DNA from: JALYUA01 sp038239305
GTDB taxonomy: Bacteria; Acidobacteriota; Thermoanaerobaculia; UBA5066; Gp7-AA6
Assembly: GCA_038239305.1 (NCBI GenBank)
Contig: JBBSEW010000013.1
Coordinates: forward strand, 4,475 to 68,474
Direction: 5' to 3'
DNA length: 64,000 nucleotides
Shown: positions 57,120 through 64,000 of the stretch, one piece after another
How positions within the stretch are numbered: the first letter of the stretch is position 1
Layout of the letters: every line of letters starts with the position of its first letter
Translations under genes and position numbers: made by a program
The notes under the pieces: model-generated
Seen by the model: the letters and a program-made list of their open reading frames with translations, nothing else
Database searches by the model: none
What the model was told of the DNA's origin: nothing

Positions 57120-57937
57120 GGGCCGATTGTAGTCGCGGACCGGTGCCGGCCGACCCGCAGATCCAGTTCCCAATGGATCGTCCGGGGGCTCGCCGGATCC
57201 CCCCAGGCCTCGGCGAGCGGCTTCTCGATCCGGGACAACGGGTCCTGGCCCCGCGCCGCGAGATAGCGGCGCGTCGCCGACCATGTCCGGATGTAGCCGG
57301 AGAGCTCCGGGAGCGTCCAGTGTTTCTCCATGGAGAAGGGCGGGGGGTCGACTCCGATCTCGATTTCGATATCTTCAAAGGGAAACTCGAGCTCCCGGTA
57401 CCCCCGCTCCACCAGCGCCCTCTCGGCGGGCCAGTAAGGACCGACGACGTCGAAGTAGAACTCCCGGACGACATGGTCGATCTCGGCGGTCGAGTGAAAG
57501 AGGTCGTAGTTCCAGAACGCCACGACGCCCTGCGGCACCAGGACGCGACGCGCCTCCACCCAGAACCGATCCCGATCGAACCAGTGGAGCGCCTGGGCCA
57601 CGGTCACGAGATCCACCGATCCATCCGGCAGAGGCGCGCTCTCCGCGGTTGCGACGGCATAGAGAACGCGCGGATGAGGGGCCGCCTCGTCGACCTGGCG
57701 CGCACTGGCGTCCGTCGCGATGACTCGCTCGAAACGCGATGCGAGCGGAACAGCAGCCTGTCCGCTGCCCGTCGCGCAATCCCAGGCGAGCCTCCTTCGC
57801 GGCGAAAGCTCCGCGAGGTAGTCGAACAGGGCCGGCGGATAGTCGGGCCGGTAGCGCGCGTAGTCGGACGCGTGGCCGGAGAAGTGATCCGGAAACTCGG
57901 AGGAGGCCGGCGGTTGCGGTTGCGGAGGACGGGGCAC
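57116..57937 (-). CDS. SAM-dependent methyltransferase
   Basis: A 273-residue class I methyltransferase (Methyltransf_11 type). It shows 'DHFSGHASDYARYRPDYPPALFDYLAE', motif I 'WDCATGSGQAAVPLA', 'VIATDAS' and 'DLVTVAQALHWFD'. The 'HWFDRDRFWVEARRVLVPQGVVAFWNY' run is typical of the trans-aconitate-methyltransferase-like group. The start is GTG. It is coupled to moaA, but no link to cofactor synthesis is known; the substrate is unknown. Confidence 0.82.
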   Translation of the reverse strand: MPRPPQPQPPASSEFPDHFSGHASDYARYRPDYPPALFDYLAELSPRRRLAWDCATGSGQAAVPLASRFERVIATDASARQVDEAAPHPRVLYAVATAESAPLPDGSVDLVTVAQALHWFDRDRFWVEARRVLVPQGVVAFWNYDLFHSTAEIDHVVREFYFDVVGPYWPAERALVERGYRELEFPFEDIEIEIGVDPPPFSMEKHWTLPELSGYIRTWSATRRYLAARGQDPLSRIEKPLAEAWGDPASPRTIHWELDLRVGRHRSATTIGP

Positions 57938-57971
57938 GAAAGTTCTCCGGTGGCGAGTCTATAATCGCCGC

Positions 57972-58460
57972 GTGGCCGCTCTCGAACCCGGGGTTTCCTT
58001 CCCGCCGATCTCTCTCTTCGATTCCGCAGCGGAAGGCAGCCCCATGCCGGTGCCGGCGGGCCCGACGCTCTACGCATTTTTCAAGACCACCTGTCCGACC
58101 TGCGTCCTGACCTGGCCCTATCTCGAGCGGGTCCGGGCGCTGTCCGTTGGAGGCGCCCTCCGCGTCATCGCCGTCTCGCAGGACGATCCGGCCGTTACTC
58201 GGGCCTTCAACGACCGGCTGGGGTCGCATGTCGACACCGTCTATGACCCGCGGCCCTGGAGGGCGTCGGATGCCGTCGGCCTGACCAACGTGCCGACGCT
58301 CTTCCTGGTGGGTGACGACGGGAGAATTCGCGACACGGTCGTCGGGTTTCAGAAGAAGAAGCTCGAAGAGCTCGGCCGGATCGCCGCGGAAGGCACCGGT
58401 CAGGAGGGTACGCCCGTGTTCCGGCCCGAGGACGGCGTCCCCGAATTCAAACCCGGGTGA
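57972..58460 (+). CDS. Thioredoxin-like (TlpA/AhpC-type) protein
   Basis: A 162-residue thioredoxin-fold protein with the redox pair C41-P-T-C44 in 'AFFKTTCPTCVLTWPYLERV', 'VIAVSQDDPAVTRAF', and the cis-Pro region 'LTNVPTLFLVGDDGRI'. No signal peptide is evident, so it may be cytoplasmic, unlike many TlpA proteins. The start is a GTG divergent from the methyltransferase. It is followed 45 bases on by a MoxR-type ATPase. Confidence 0.82.
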   Translation: MAALEPGVSFPPISLFDSAAEGSPMPVPAGPTLYAFFKTTCPTCVLTWPYLERVRALSVGGALRVIAVSQDDPAVTRAFNDRLGSHVDTVYDPRPWRASDAVGLTNVPTLFLVGDDGRIRDTVVGFQKKKLEELGRIAAEGTGQEGTPVFRPEDGVPEFKPG

Positions 58461-58505
58461 GACTCGCACAACGCCGGCAGTTAGCCGGGCAAGAAAGGTT
58501 TCCCG

Positions 58506-60077
58506 ATGCCCAAGGCGCAAACGCCTGACAACCGGCCCTCAACCCTCGGCGCTCTTCGCGACGCGGGGTATCGGTCGCGCACGGTCAAAGACGAGCTTCG
58601 CGAGAATCTCCGCCACGCCCTTTCGGAGGGCGAGAACCCGTTCGAGGGAATCCATGGATACGAACGGACCGTGCTTCCCTCCCTCCACAACGCGATCCTT
58701 TCGCGGCACGATCTGCTCCTCCTGGGCCTGCGCGGACAGGCCAAGACGCGCCTCCTGCGGATGCTCGTCCGCCTCCTCGACCCCGAGATCCCGGTCATTG
58801 CGGGAAGCGAGCTGAATGAAGACCCTCTCGAGCCGATCACGAAGTACGGCCGGCGCATCGTCGCGGAAAAGGGCGATGCGACCCCGATCTCATGGCTCCC
58901 GCGCGCGGAGCGATACCGGGAGAAGCTCGCGACGCCCGACGTCACGATCGCCGATCTGATCGGAGACGTGGATCCGATCAAGGCCGCGACGGAGCGGCGC
59001 TCTTACTCGGACGAGGAAGTCATTCACTACGGGATCGTGCCGCGCACGAATCGCGGGATCTTCGCGATCAACGAGCTGCCGGACCTGCAACCCCGCATCC
59101 AGGTAGGGCTCCTGAACATCCTCGAGGAGCGCGACCTGCAGATCCGTGGATTTCCCATCCGGATCCCGCTCGACATCCTTCTCGTCTTCTCCGCGAACCC
59201 GGAGGACTACACGAACCGCGGCAACATCATCACGCCGCTGAAGGACCGGATTTCGTCCCAGATCCTGACGCATTACCCCGAAGACGTGAAGACGGCGGCG
59301 AAGATCACCGGCCAGGAGGCCTGGACGAATCGGCCGGGAGAGCCGAAGATCGAGGTCCCGGACTTCTTCCGGGAGCTCATCGAGGAAGTCGCCTTCGCCG
59401 CGCGCCAGAGCGAGTTCGTCGACCAGTCGTCCGGCGTTTCGGCGCGCATGCCCATCTCGGCGATCGAGATCCTCGCGTCGAACCTCGAGCGGCGCGGCCT
59501 GCGGCACAAGGAGGCGACAGTCGCCCCGCGACTCTGCGATCTGCCGGCGTGCCTCCCCGCCATTACCGGCAAGGTCGAGATGGTGTACGAGGGCGAGCAG
59601 CAGGGCTCCGAAGTGGTGGCGAAGAAACTGATCGGCATGGCCGTGAAGAAGCTCTTCGATGCGAAGTTCCCCGCCCCCGACTCGGGCCGCCCGACGCAGC
59701 GCAAACGCGAGGAACCCGAGGAGATCGGGGACGAGCCCACGCCGACGCCGCGCCGGCGAACGGCCCCGCCGGCGCCCGAAAAGATCCATCCGCTCTACGA
59801 ACCGATCGCCGAGTGGTTCGCCAACGGAGGAAAAGTGACAGTCTCCGACGACACGCCGTTCGCGGAACACCTCGCATCTCTCGACGCCGTTCCGGGCCTG
59901 CGCAAAGCGGTCGAGGAGCGATTCGCTCCGTCGTCGCCGGAAGAGCTCGCCGTCGGAATGGAGCTGGTGCTCGAGGGCCTCACGCAACACCTGAAAATCG
60001 CTCGCGAGGATCTCGACTCGCGCGTCTCGTACGCGGAGATGTTGAAGTTCAATCTCGTGCGGGCGAGGTCGAACTGA
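58506..60077 (+). CDS. MoxR/ChlI-type AAA+ ATPase
   Basis: A 523-residue magnesium-chelatase-like ATPase. Walker A is 'GLRGQAKT' at 74-81. It also has 'ELNEDPLEPITKYGRR', 'FAINELPDLQPRIQVGLLNILEERDLQIRGF' (Walker B area with the ChlI/MoxR insert) and 'LDILLVFSANPEDYTNRGNIITPLKDRI' (sensor 1). A charged Pro-rich linker (about 395-425) precedes a C-terminal helical domain. MoxR proteins act with VWA partners to remodel or insert metal into targets; the VWA gene is two genes downstream. Confidence 0.88.
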   Translation: MPKAQTPDNRPSTLGALRDAGYRSRTVKDELRENLRHALSEGENPFEGIHGYERTVLPSLHNAILSRHDLLLLGLRGQAKTRLLRMLVRLLDPEIPVIAGSELNEDPLEPITKYGRRIVAEKGDATPISWLPRAERYREKLATPDVTIADLIGDVDPIKAATERRSYSDEEVIHYGIVPRTNRGIFAINELPDLQPRIQVGLLNILEERDLQIRGFPIRIPLDILLVFSANPEDYTNRGNIITPLKDRISSQILTHYPEDVKTAAKITGQEAWTNRPGEPKIEVPDFFRELIEEVAFAARQSEFVDQSSGVSARMPISAIEILASNLERRGLRHKEATVAPRLCDLPACLPAITGKVEMVYEGEQQGSEVVAKKLIGMAVKKLFDAKFPAPDSGRPTQRKREEPEEIGDEPTPTPRRRTAPPAPEKIHPLYEPIAEWFANGGKVTVSDDTPFAEHLASLDAVPGLRKAVEERFAPSSPEELAVGMELVLEGLTQHLKIAREDLDSRVSYAEMLKFNLVRARSN

Positions 60078-60087
60078 AGACGTTTTC

Positions 60088-60188
60088 GGTTATCAGTTGT
60101 CAGTGTGATTTCGAGCGGCTTTGCGAACAGGCGAAAGAATTCCAGAGAGTGACAAACAGCCGGATCCAGAAACTGAAAACTGATAACC
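60088..60188. repeat. 17-base inverted repeat flanking the MoxR-aldolase gap
   Basis: GGTTATCAGTTGTCAGT at 60088-60104 is matched by its inverted copy at 60172-60188 with one difference. The right arm ends two bases before the ATG of the aldolase gene and occupies the place of its ribosome site. These TTATCAGT words look like the simple-repeat families in other gaps. Confidence 0.75.
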
Positions 60189-60189
60189 G

Positions 60190-60963
60190 ATGACTGAAAA
60201 CGGCTTTCGCTCCCAAGCTCTCTCCGGCGAAACGCTCGGATGTTTCTTAACCTGGCCGGTCCAGGGACTCCCCGAGGTTCTCGCTCTCGCCGATTTCGAC
60301 TTCGTCGTGATCGACGCGGAGCATGGGTTCTTCTCCATCGAGTCCATCGAGAACATGGTGCGAGCGGCCGATGGCGCGGGCCTGCCTTCGATCGTCCGGG
60401 TGCCTTCATGCCCTGCGGCCGAGGTCGGCCGATCTCTCGACGCGGGCTCGGCCGGAATCCTCTTCCCGCGCGGTGAGAGCGCGGCTCAAATTGCTTCCGG
60501 CGTCGAGACCGCGAAGTTTCCGCCGCTCGGCAAGCGCGGGCTCGCAGGGGTCCGGGCCAATCGCTACGGATCGGTCCCGCTCGACCGGTTCGTCCGCGAG
60601 GCCAACGACTCGACGATCGTCATTGCGCAGATCGAGACGAAGGGGGCGCTCTCCGAGCTCGAGGCGATCGCGGCGCTCGAGGGCGTCGATGTTCTCTATG
60701 TCGGCCCGAACGACCTCACGCAGGCGCTCGGAATTCCGGGCCGCTACGCCGAGCCCGCTTACCAGCAGGCGCTCGCGCGCATCGCAGCGGCGGCAAGGGC
60801 GAAAGGCAAGACGGCCGGCATCATGCTGGCCCGCGCCGACCAGATTCCGCCGCTGCGCGAAATGGGCTACCGATTCTTCACGATGAGCGACCGGACTCTC
60901 ATCCTCGAGTCCGCCCGCGCCTGGCGCGCGGCTCTTTCGACCGGCTCCCCGGCTCCGGCCTGA
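60190..60963 (+). CDS. HpcH/HpaI aldolase family protein
   Basis: A 257-residue class II pyruvate aldolase. It shows 'DFDFVVIDAEHGFFSIE' (catalytic His), 'RVPSCPAAEVGRSLDAGSAGILFPR', the metal ligands in 'IAQIETKGALSEL' and 'YVGPNDLTQALG'. Such enzymes cleave 2-keto-3-deoxy acids or 4-hydroxy-2-oxo acids to pyruvate and an aldehyde. The ATG has no ribosome site because the inverted repeat abuts it. It stands between the MoxR and VWA genes, an odd position for an aldolase. Confidence 0.85.
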   Translation: MTENGFRSQALSGETLGCFLTWPVQGLPEVLALADFDFVVIDAEHGFFSIESIENMVRAADGAGLPSIVRVPSCPAAEVGRSLDAGSAGILFPRGESAAQIASGVETAKFPPLGKRGLAGVRANRYGSVPLDRFVREANDSTIVIAQIETKGALSELEAIAALEGVDVLYVGPNDLTQALGIPGRYAEPAYQQALARIAAAARAKGKTAGIMLARADQIPPLREMGYRFFTMSDRTLILESARAWRAALSTGSPAPA

Positions 60964-60973
60964 CGAAACAACC

Positions 60974-62059
60974 ATGCGCTACCGGTACTCCGACTATCCC
61001 GTCGACCTCCTGAGGGGGCTCCTGACGTACCAGGAGCTCGTGAAGCTTTTCCTGCAGATCGTGCTGCAGACCGGAGGAGACGTCGAAGAGGCGCTGAACT
61101 GGATGAAATATCTCCAGGAGCGCGGGATGATCGACGAGAACATCGACCTCGACGCGTTCCGCCAGGAGCTTCAGAAGAGCGAGATCGTCGAGGATCGCGG
61201 CGGCTCTCTCGCGCTCTCGTCAGCCGGCGAGCGCCGCATACGCCGGTCCGCCCTGGAGGAAGTCTTCACCTCGCTCTCCAAGTCCGGACCGGGGTATCAC
61301 GCGGTCCCGCGCTCGGGCGGAGGGGGCGAGCTCCTGCCGGAAACGCGGGCATACGAATTCGGCGACAACCCCACCGCGATCGACGGGATCCGCACGATCG
61401 GCAATGCCGTCCGGCGCGACTCCGTGGACATTTCCCTCCAGCCCGAAGACTTCGAGGTCCACGAGGAAGAGCACCTGACGTCGTGCGCGACCGTGCTCGC
61501 AATCGACATCTCGCACTCGATGATCCTCTACGGCGAGGACCGCTTCACTCCGGCGAAGAAAGTCGCTCTCGCCATGGTCGAGCTCATCCAGTCGAAGTAC
61601 CCGAAGGACTCGATCGACGTCCTCCTCTTCGGCGACGACGCGAAGCGGGTGCCGATCTCCGAAATCTCCAAGACGATGGTGGGCCCGTACCATACGAACA
61701 CGCGCGCCGGTCTCGCGCTCGCGCGGAAGCTGCTCGTCCACCGCAAGAACCCGAACAAGCAGATTTTCCTGATCACGGATGGAAAGCCGTCCGCGATCTG
61801 GGAGCACGGGCGCCTCTACAAGAATCCCTTCGGTCTCGACCTCAAGATCGTCAACCGCACGCTGGAGGAAGCCGACGCCTGCCGACGCGACGGGATCACA
61901 ATCACCACGTTCATGATCGCGACCGACGCCTACCTCGTCGATTTCGTCGACAAGCTGACGAAGATCAACCGCGGCCGCGCTTACTACGCGTCGCCCTACA
62001 ACCTCGCGGAGTTTCTCTTCACCGACTACATCCGGAACCGCAAGAAGTTCTTCCACTAG
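60974..62059 (+). CDS. VWA-domain protein partner of MoxR ATPase (CoxE-like)
   Basis: A 361-residue protein. The first 110 residues are a helical N domain ('LLTYQELVKLFLQIVLQTGG'). From about 170 there is a von Willebrand A domain with the MIDAS motif D178-I-S-H-S ('LAIDISHSM'), 'TNTRAGLALARKLL', 'FLITDGKPSAIWEHG' and 'TTFMIATD'. No membrane segment is seen, so it acts in the cytoplasm. It is transcribed with the MoxR ATPase, and the pair probably forms a metal-dependent chaperone complex. The target is not evident. Confidence 0.87.
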   Translation: MRYRYSDYPVDLLRGLLTYQELVKLFLQIVLQTGGDVEEALNWMKYLQERGMIDENIDLDAFRQELQKSEIVEDRGGSLALSSAGERRIRRSALEEVFTSLSKSGPGYHAVPRSGGGGELLPETRAYEFGDNPTAIDGIRTIGNAVRRDSVDISLQPEDFEVHEEEHLTSCATVLAIDISHSMILYGEDRFTPAKKVALAMVELIQSKYPKDSIDVLLFGDDAKRVPISEISKTMVGPYHTNTRAGLALARKLLVHRKNPNKQIFLITDGKPSAIWEHGRLYKNPFGLDLKIVNRTLEEADACRRDGITITTFMIATDAYLVDFVDKLTKINRGRAYYASPYNLAEFLFTDYIRNRKKFFH

Positions 62060-62212
62060 AGACGTTTCAGCGTTCGTCCACGAAACGGGACCGTATTCTC
62101 CCCAAGCTTGAGGTTTCGTAAACGCGGGCGATTGTCCGGGTTCCGGCGCTAGAGTCGGTCCAGTCAACCGATCATCCGATTCGACACCTCGCTTTTTCGC
62201 AGGAGAAGACCG

Positions 62213-63865
62213 ATGCGCCGAGCCGCCGTCATCGCTGGCCTCGCTTTTTTCGCCCTTCTCGCCGCCGCGCCCGCCCGCGCCAACTTCCACCTCATCAAGG
62301 TGGTCGAGGTCTTCACCGGGACGGAGGCGGCACCGGACGCCCAGTACATCGTCCTCCAGGCATATGCGCTCGGCCAGAACGTGCTCACCGGCCATTCGGT
62401 TCAGGTCTACGACACGAACGGAAATCTCGTCCCGGGCGGCACATTCGCGTTCACGAGCACGGTCGCCAACAGCTCGGACCAGATGACCGTTCTGCTCGCC
62501 ACTCCGGCCGCTCAGACGTTCTTCAACATGAGCGCGGACATGACGATCTCGGCCATCCTCCCGCCGGGCGGCGGAAAGGTCTGCTGGAACTCGCTGACGC
62601 CGGCGTGCGTCGCCTGGGGAGGCTATTCGGGTCCGTCCGCCGGAGTCGGCACGCCGATCAATGGACCGCGCGGAATTCCTCCCGGAAAGTCCATCCATCG
62701 CCGGCTGGACATCTGCCTCGGACCGACGAACCTGGACTCGTGCGACGACACCGGGTCGAGCGCGAACGACTTTACGATCGGAGCCCCCACGCCCCGCAAC
62801 AATTTCGGGACGGCCGGAACGACTCCCTCCTCGTCCTGCTCCAACTCGACGCTCGAGGGCCTCGAGGGGTGCGACGACGGGAACGGCTCAAACGGGGATG
62901 GCTGCTCCTCCGTGTGCCTGGTGGAATCGGCGACCTTCTCTCCGCAGACGCTGGCCGTGGACCCGGTCGCGACGTCCGCCTCCGATGGCAACGGGGTCTT
63001 TGAGCCGGGCGAGACCGTCTTCGTTCAGCCCTCCTGGAAGAACCTCAAGACGAGCTCCCTGCCTCTGCGAGGATTCGTCTCCGGCTGGACCTCCGGCCTG
63101 GCCGCGACGTACACGGTTTTGGACGGCGAGGCCCGTTATGGCGTGCTCGCGGGAGGCGCGACGGCAAGCTGCACGCCCGGAACGGGCCGGTGCCCCCAGG
63201 TCGGGATCGCGCTGTCCACGAGGCCGCAGACTCACATCGACATCCCGCTGGTCGAAGTCCTCTCCAACGGCGACACCGCCACCTGGCCGATTCACGTGGG
63301 CCTGAGCTTTCCCGACGTGCCGAAGACCGCCGGCTTCTACCGCTTCGTCGAGACCCTCCTTCACCGGGGAGTCACCGCCGGCTGCGCCGCCGGCAACTAC
63401 TGCCCCTCCGATGCCGTGACGCGCGGGCAGATGGCCGTATTCCTGCTCGTCTCGAAGGAGGGATCCGGATACACGCCGCCCGCCTGCACCACGGCGACCT
63501 TCGGCGACGTTCCGTGCTCGAGCGGCTTCGCGCGGTGGGTGGACGAGCTCGCGGCGCGGGGCGTCACGGCGGGATGCGGCGGCGGCAACTACTGCCCGGC
63601 GACCGCCGTCACCCGGGCGCAGATGGCGGTTTTTCTCCTCGTGACGAAAGAGGGCTCCGCTTACGTGCCTCCTCCCTGCGTCACGGCGCCGTTTCCCGAC
63701 GTTCCGTGCGCGAGCGGGTTTGCGAAATGGGTGCAGGAGCTCGTCGCGCGAGGCATCACCGCCGGTTGCGGCGGTGGCAACTTCTGCCCGGGCAGCCCGG
63801 CGACGCGAGGGCAGATGGCGGTGTTCCTGACCGCGACGTTCGGGCTCACGCTATACGGCCCCTAG
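62213..63865 (+). CDS. Secreted protein with Cys-rich DUF4215-type repeat and three SLH-like repeats
   Basis: A 550-residue exported protein. It has a signal peptide (residues 1-24, cleavage after 'APARA'), then a beta-rich N domain ('FHLIKVVEVFTGTEAAPDAQYIVLQAYALGQN', lamin-tail-like in feel). A single 'LEGCDDGNGSNGDGCSSVC' Myxococcus-type Cys repeat comes near residue 222, then an Ig-like stretch. The last 180 residues are three S-layer-homology-like repeats of about 63 residues, each with 'FPDVP', 'GVTAGCGGGNYCP' and 'TRGQMAVFL'. It probably sits on the cell surface. The repeat style is typical of Acidobacteriota. GGAG precedes the ATG. Confidence 0.85.
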   Translation: MRRAAVIAGLAFFALLAAAPARANFHLIKVVEVFTGTEAAPDAQYIVLQAYALGQNVLTGHSVQVYDTNGNLVPGGTFAFTSTVANSSDQMTVLLATPAAQTFFNMSADMTISAILPPGGGKVCWNSLTPACVAWGGYSGPSAGVGTPINGPRGIPPGKSIHRRLDICLGPTNLDSCDDTGSSANDFTIGAPTPRNNFGTAGTTPSSSCSNSTLEGLEGCDDGNGSNGDGCSSVCLVESATFSPQTLAVDPVATSASDGNGVFEPGETVFVQPSWKNLKTSSLPLRGFVSGWTSGLAATYTVLDGEARYGVLAGGATASCTPGTGRCPQVGIALSTRPQTHIDIPLVEVLSNGDTATWPIHVGLSFPDVPKTAGFYRFVETLLHRGVTAGCAAGNYCPSDAVTRGQMAVFLLVSKEGSGYTPPACTTATFGDVPCSSGFARWVDELAARGVTAGCGGGNYCPATAVTRAQMAVFLLVTKEGSAYVPPPCVTAPFPDVPCASGFAKWVQELVARGITAGCGGGNFCPGSPATRGQMAVFLTATFGLTLYGP

Positions 63866-63866
63866 C

Positions 63867-64000
63867 AGGCTGCTGAAAAAGTCGATTTCCTGTTGACATG
63901 GATTTGTTGTGGCTGCACGTTGTAGAGATGCGAGGAGATACGGAGAAGCAGGCCGCGTTGATGGTGACGGTGACGCCGGAGGAGCTGATTCCGAGGGATC
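63867..64000 (+). mobile_element. Left end of an insertion sequence (IS5/IS1182-like), cut by window end
   Basis: Immediately after the SLH gene stop, the bases GGCTGCTGAAAAAGTC resemble the terminal repeat of many IS5/IS1182-group elements, and a transposase-like frame begins within 60 bases. The right end is outside the window, so target duplication and length cannot be read. Insertion so close to the stop leaves the SLH gene intact. Confidence 0.65.
63928..64000 (+). CDS. Transposase, N-terminal fragment (cut by window end)
   Basis: From the ATG at 63928 the frame reads 'MRGDTEKQAALMVTVTPEEL' then 'IPRD' and runs off the edge. This matches the start of IS1182/IS5-type DDE transposases, which begin 'MRG...KQ..L.....E..VP.DHPLR'. 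An in-frame ATG at 63898 would add ten residues. Only 24 codons are visible. Confidence 0.65.
   Translation, partial: MRGDTEKQAALMVTVTPEELIPRD

Overview
This is a GC-rich, gene-dense bacterial segment of 64 kb. The best lineage clue is the secreted protein at 62213-63865. It has three C-terminal SLH-like repeats of the form 'G[VI]TAGCGGGN[YF]CP...TR[AG]QMAVFL' and a 'CDDGNGSNGDGCSSVC' cysteine repeat, a combination common in Acidobacteriota, especially Thermoanaerobaculia-like genomes. I infer that group, not a species. I found no rRNA, tRNA or CRISPR array by eye.

Layout. 1-2354: end of a branched-chain amino-acid type (HAAT) ABC operon. 2442-3400: a DoxX-like membrane protein and a YCII protein. 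3947-7870 (minus): a LysR regulator, then aguB-aguA (agmatine to putrescine) and a 3-hydroxybutyrate-type SDR. 7953-12490: glutamate synthase large subunit, broken by a one-base frameshift. 12510-17316 (minus): aspartokinase/homoserine dehydrogenase, thrB and thrC, giving the route from aspartate to threonine apart from the semialdehyde dehydrogenase step. 17523-18302: a tautomerase and a small secreted peptide with a sigma-54-type promoter. 18477-25620 (minus): malate synthase, glcD, glcE, glcF and a sigma-54 activator whose receiver lacks the phospho-Asp; this operon takes glycolate to glyoxylate to malate. 25796-30831 (plus): a sugar-type ABC importer with unusual periplasmic insertions in both permeases. 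31092-43351 (minus): two more complete HAAT operons, one ending in an acyl-CoA ligase and one with a fused LivG-LivF ATPase, separated by an MFS transporter. 43582-47510: a lipocalin-like protein, an acetyl-CoA-synthetase family enzyme, an MmcQ/YjbR protein and a quinone oxidoreductase. 48089-55119 (plus): fdhD, a selenocysteine formate dehydrogenase (fdnGHI-type), fdhE and an unknown gene. 55736-57937 (minus): a methyltransferase, moaA and an unknown gene. 57972-62059 (plus): a thioredoxin-like protein, a MoxR-type ATPase, an HpcH aldolase and a VWA protein. 62213-63865: the SLH protein. The right edge enters an insertion sequence.

Many operon joints are 4-base stop/start overlaps using ATG, GTG, TTG and probably CTG starts, which implies widespread translational coupling. 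Intergenic DNA is unusually rich in short tandem repeats and palindromes. Two gaps (3622-3885 minus, 47531-47830 plus) carry the same composite element of about 300 bp, in each case downstream of, and in the same orientation as, the preceding gene. The metabolic theme is uptake and use of amino or organic acids, C2 compounds (glycolate, acetate) and formate. Positions were read by eye; family names rest on motif recognition, not on searches.
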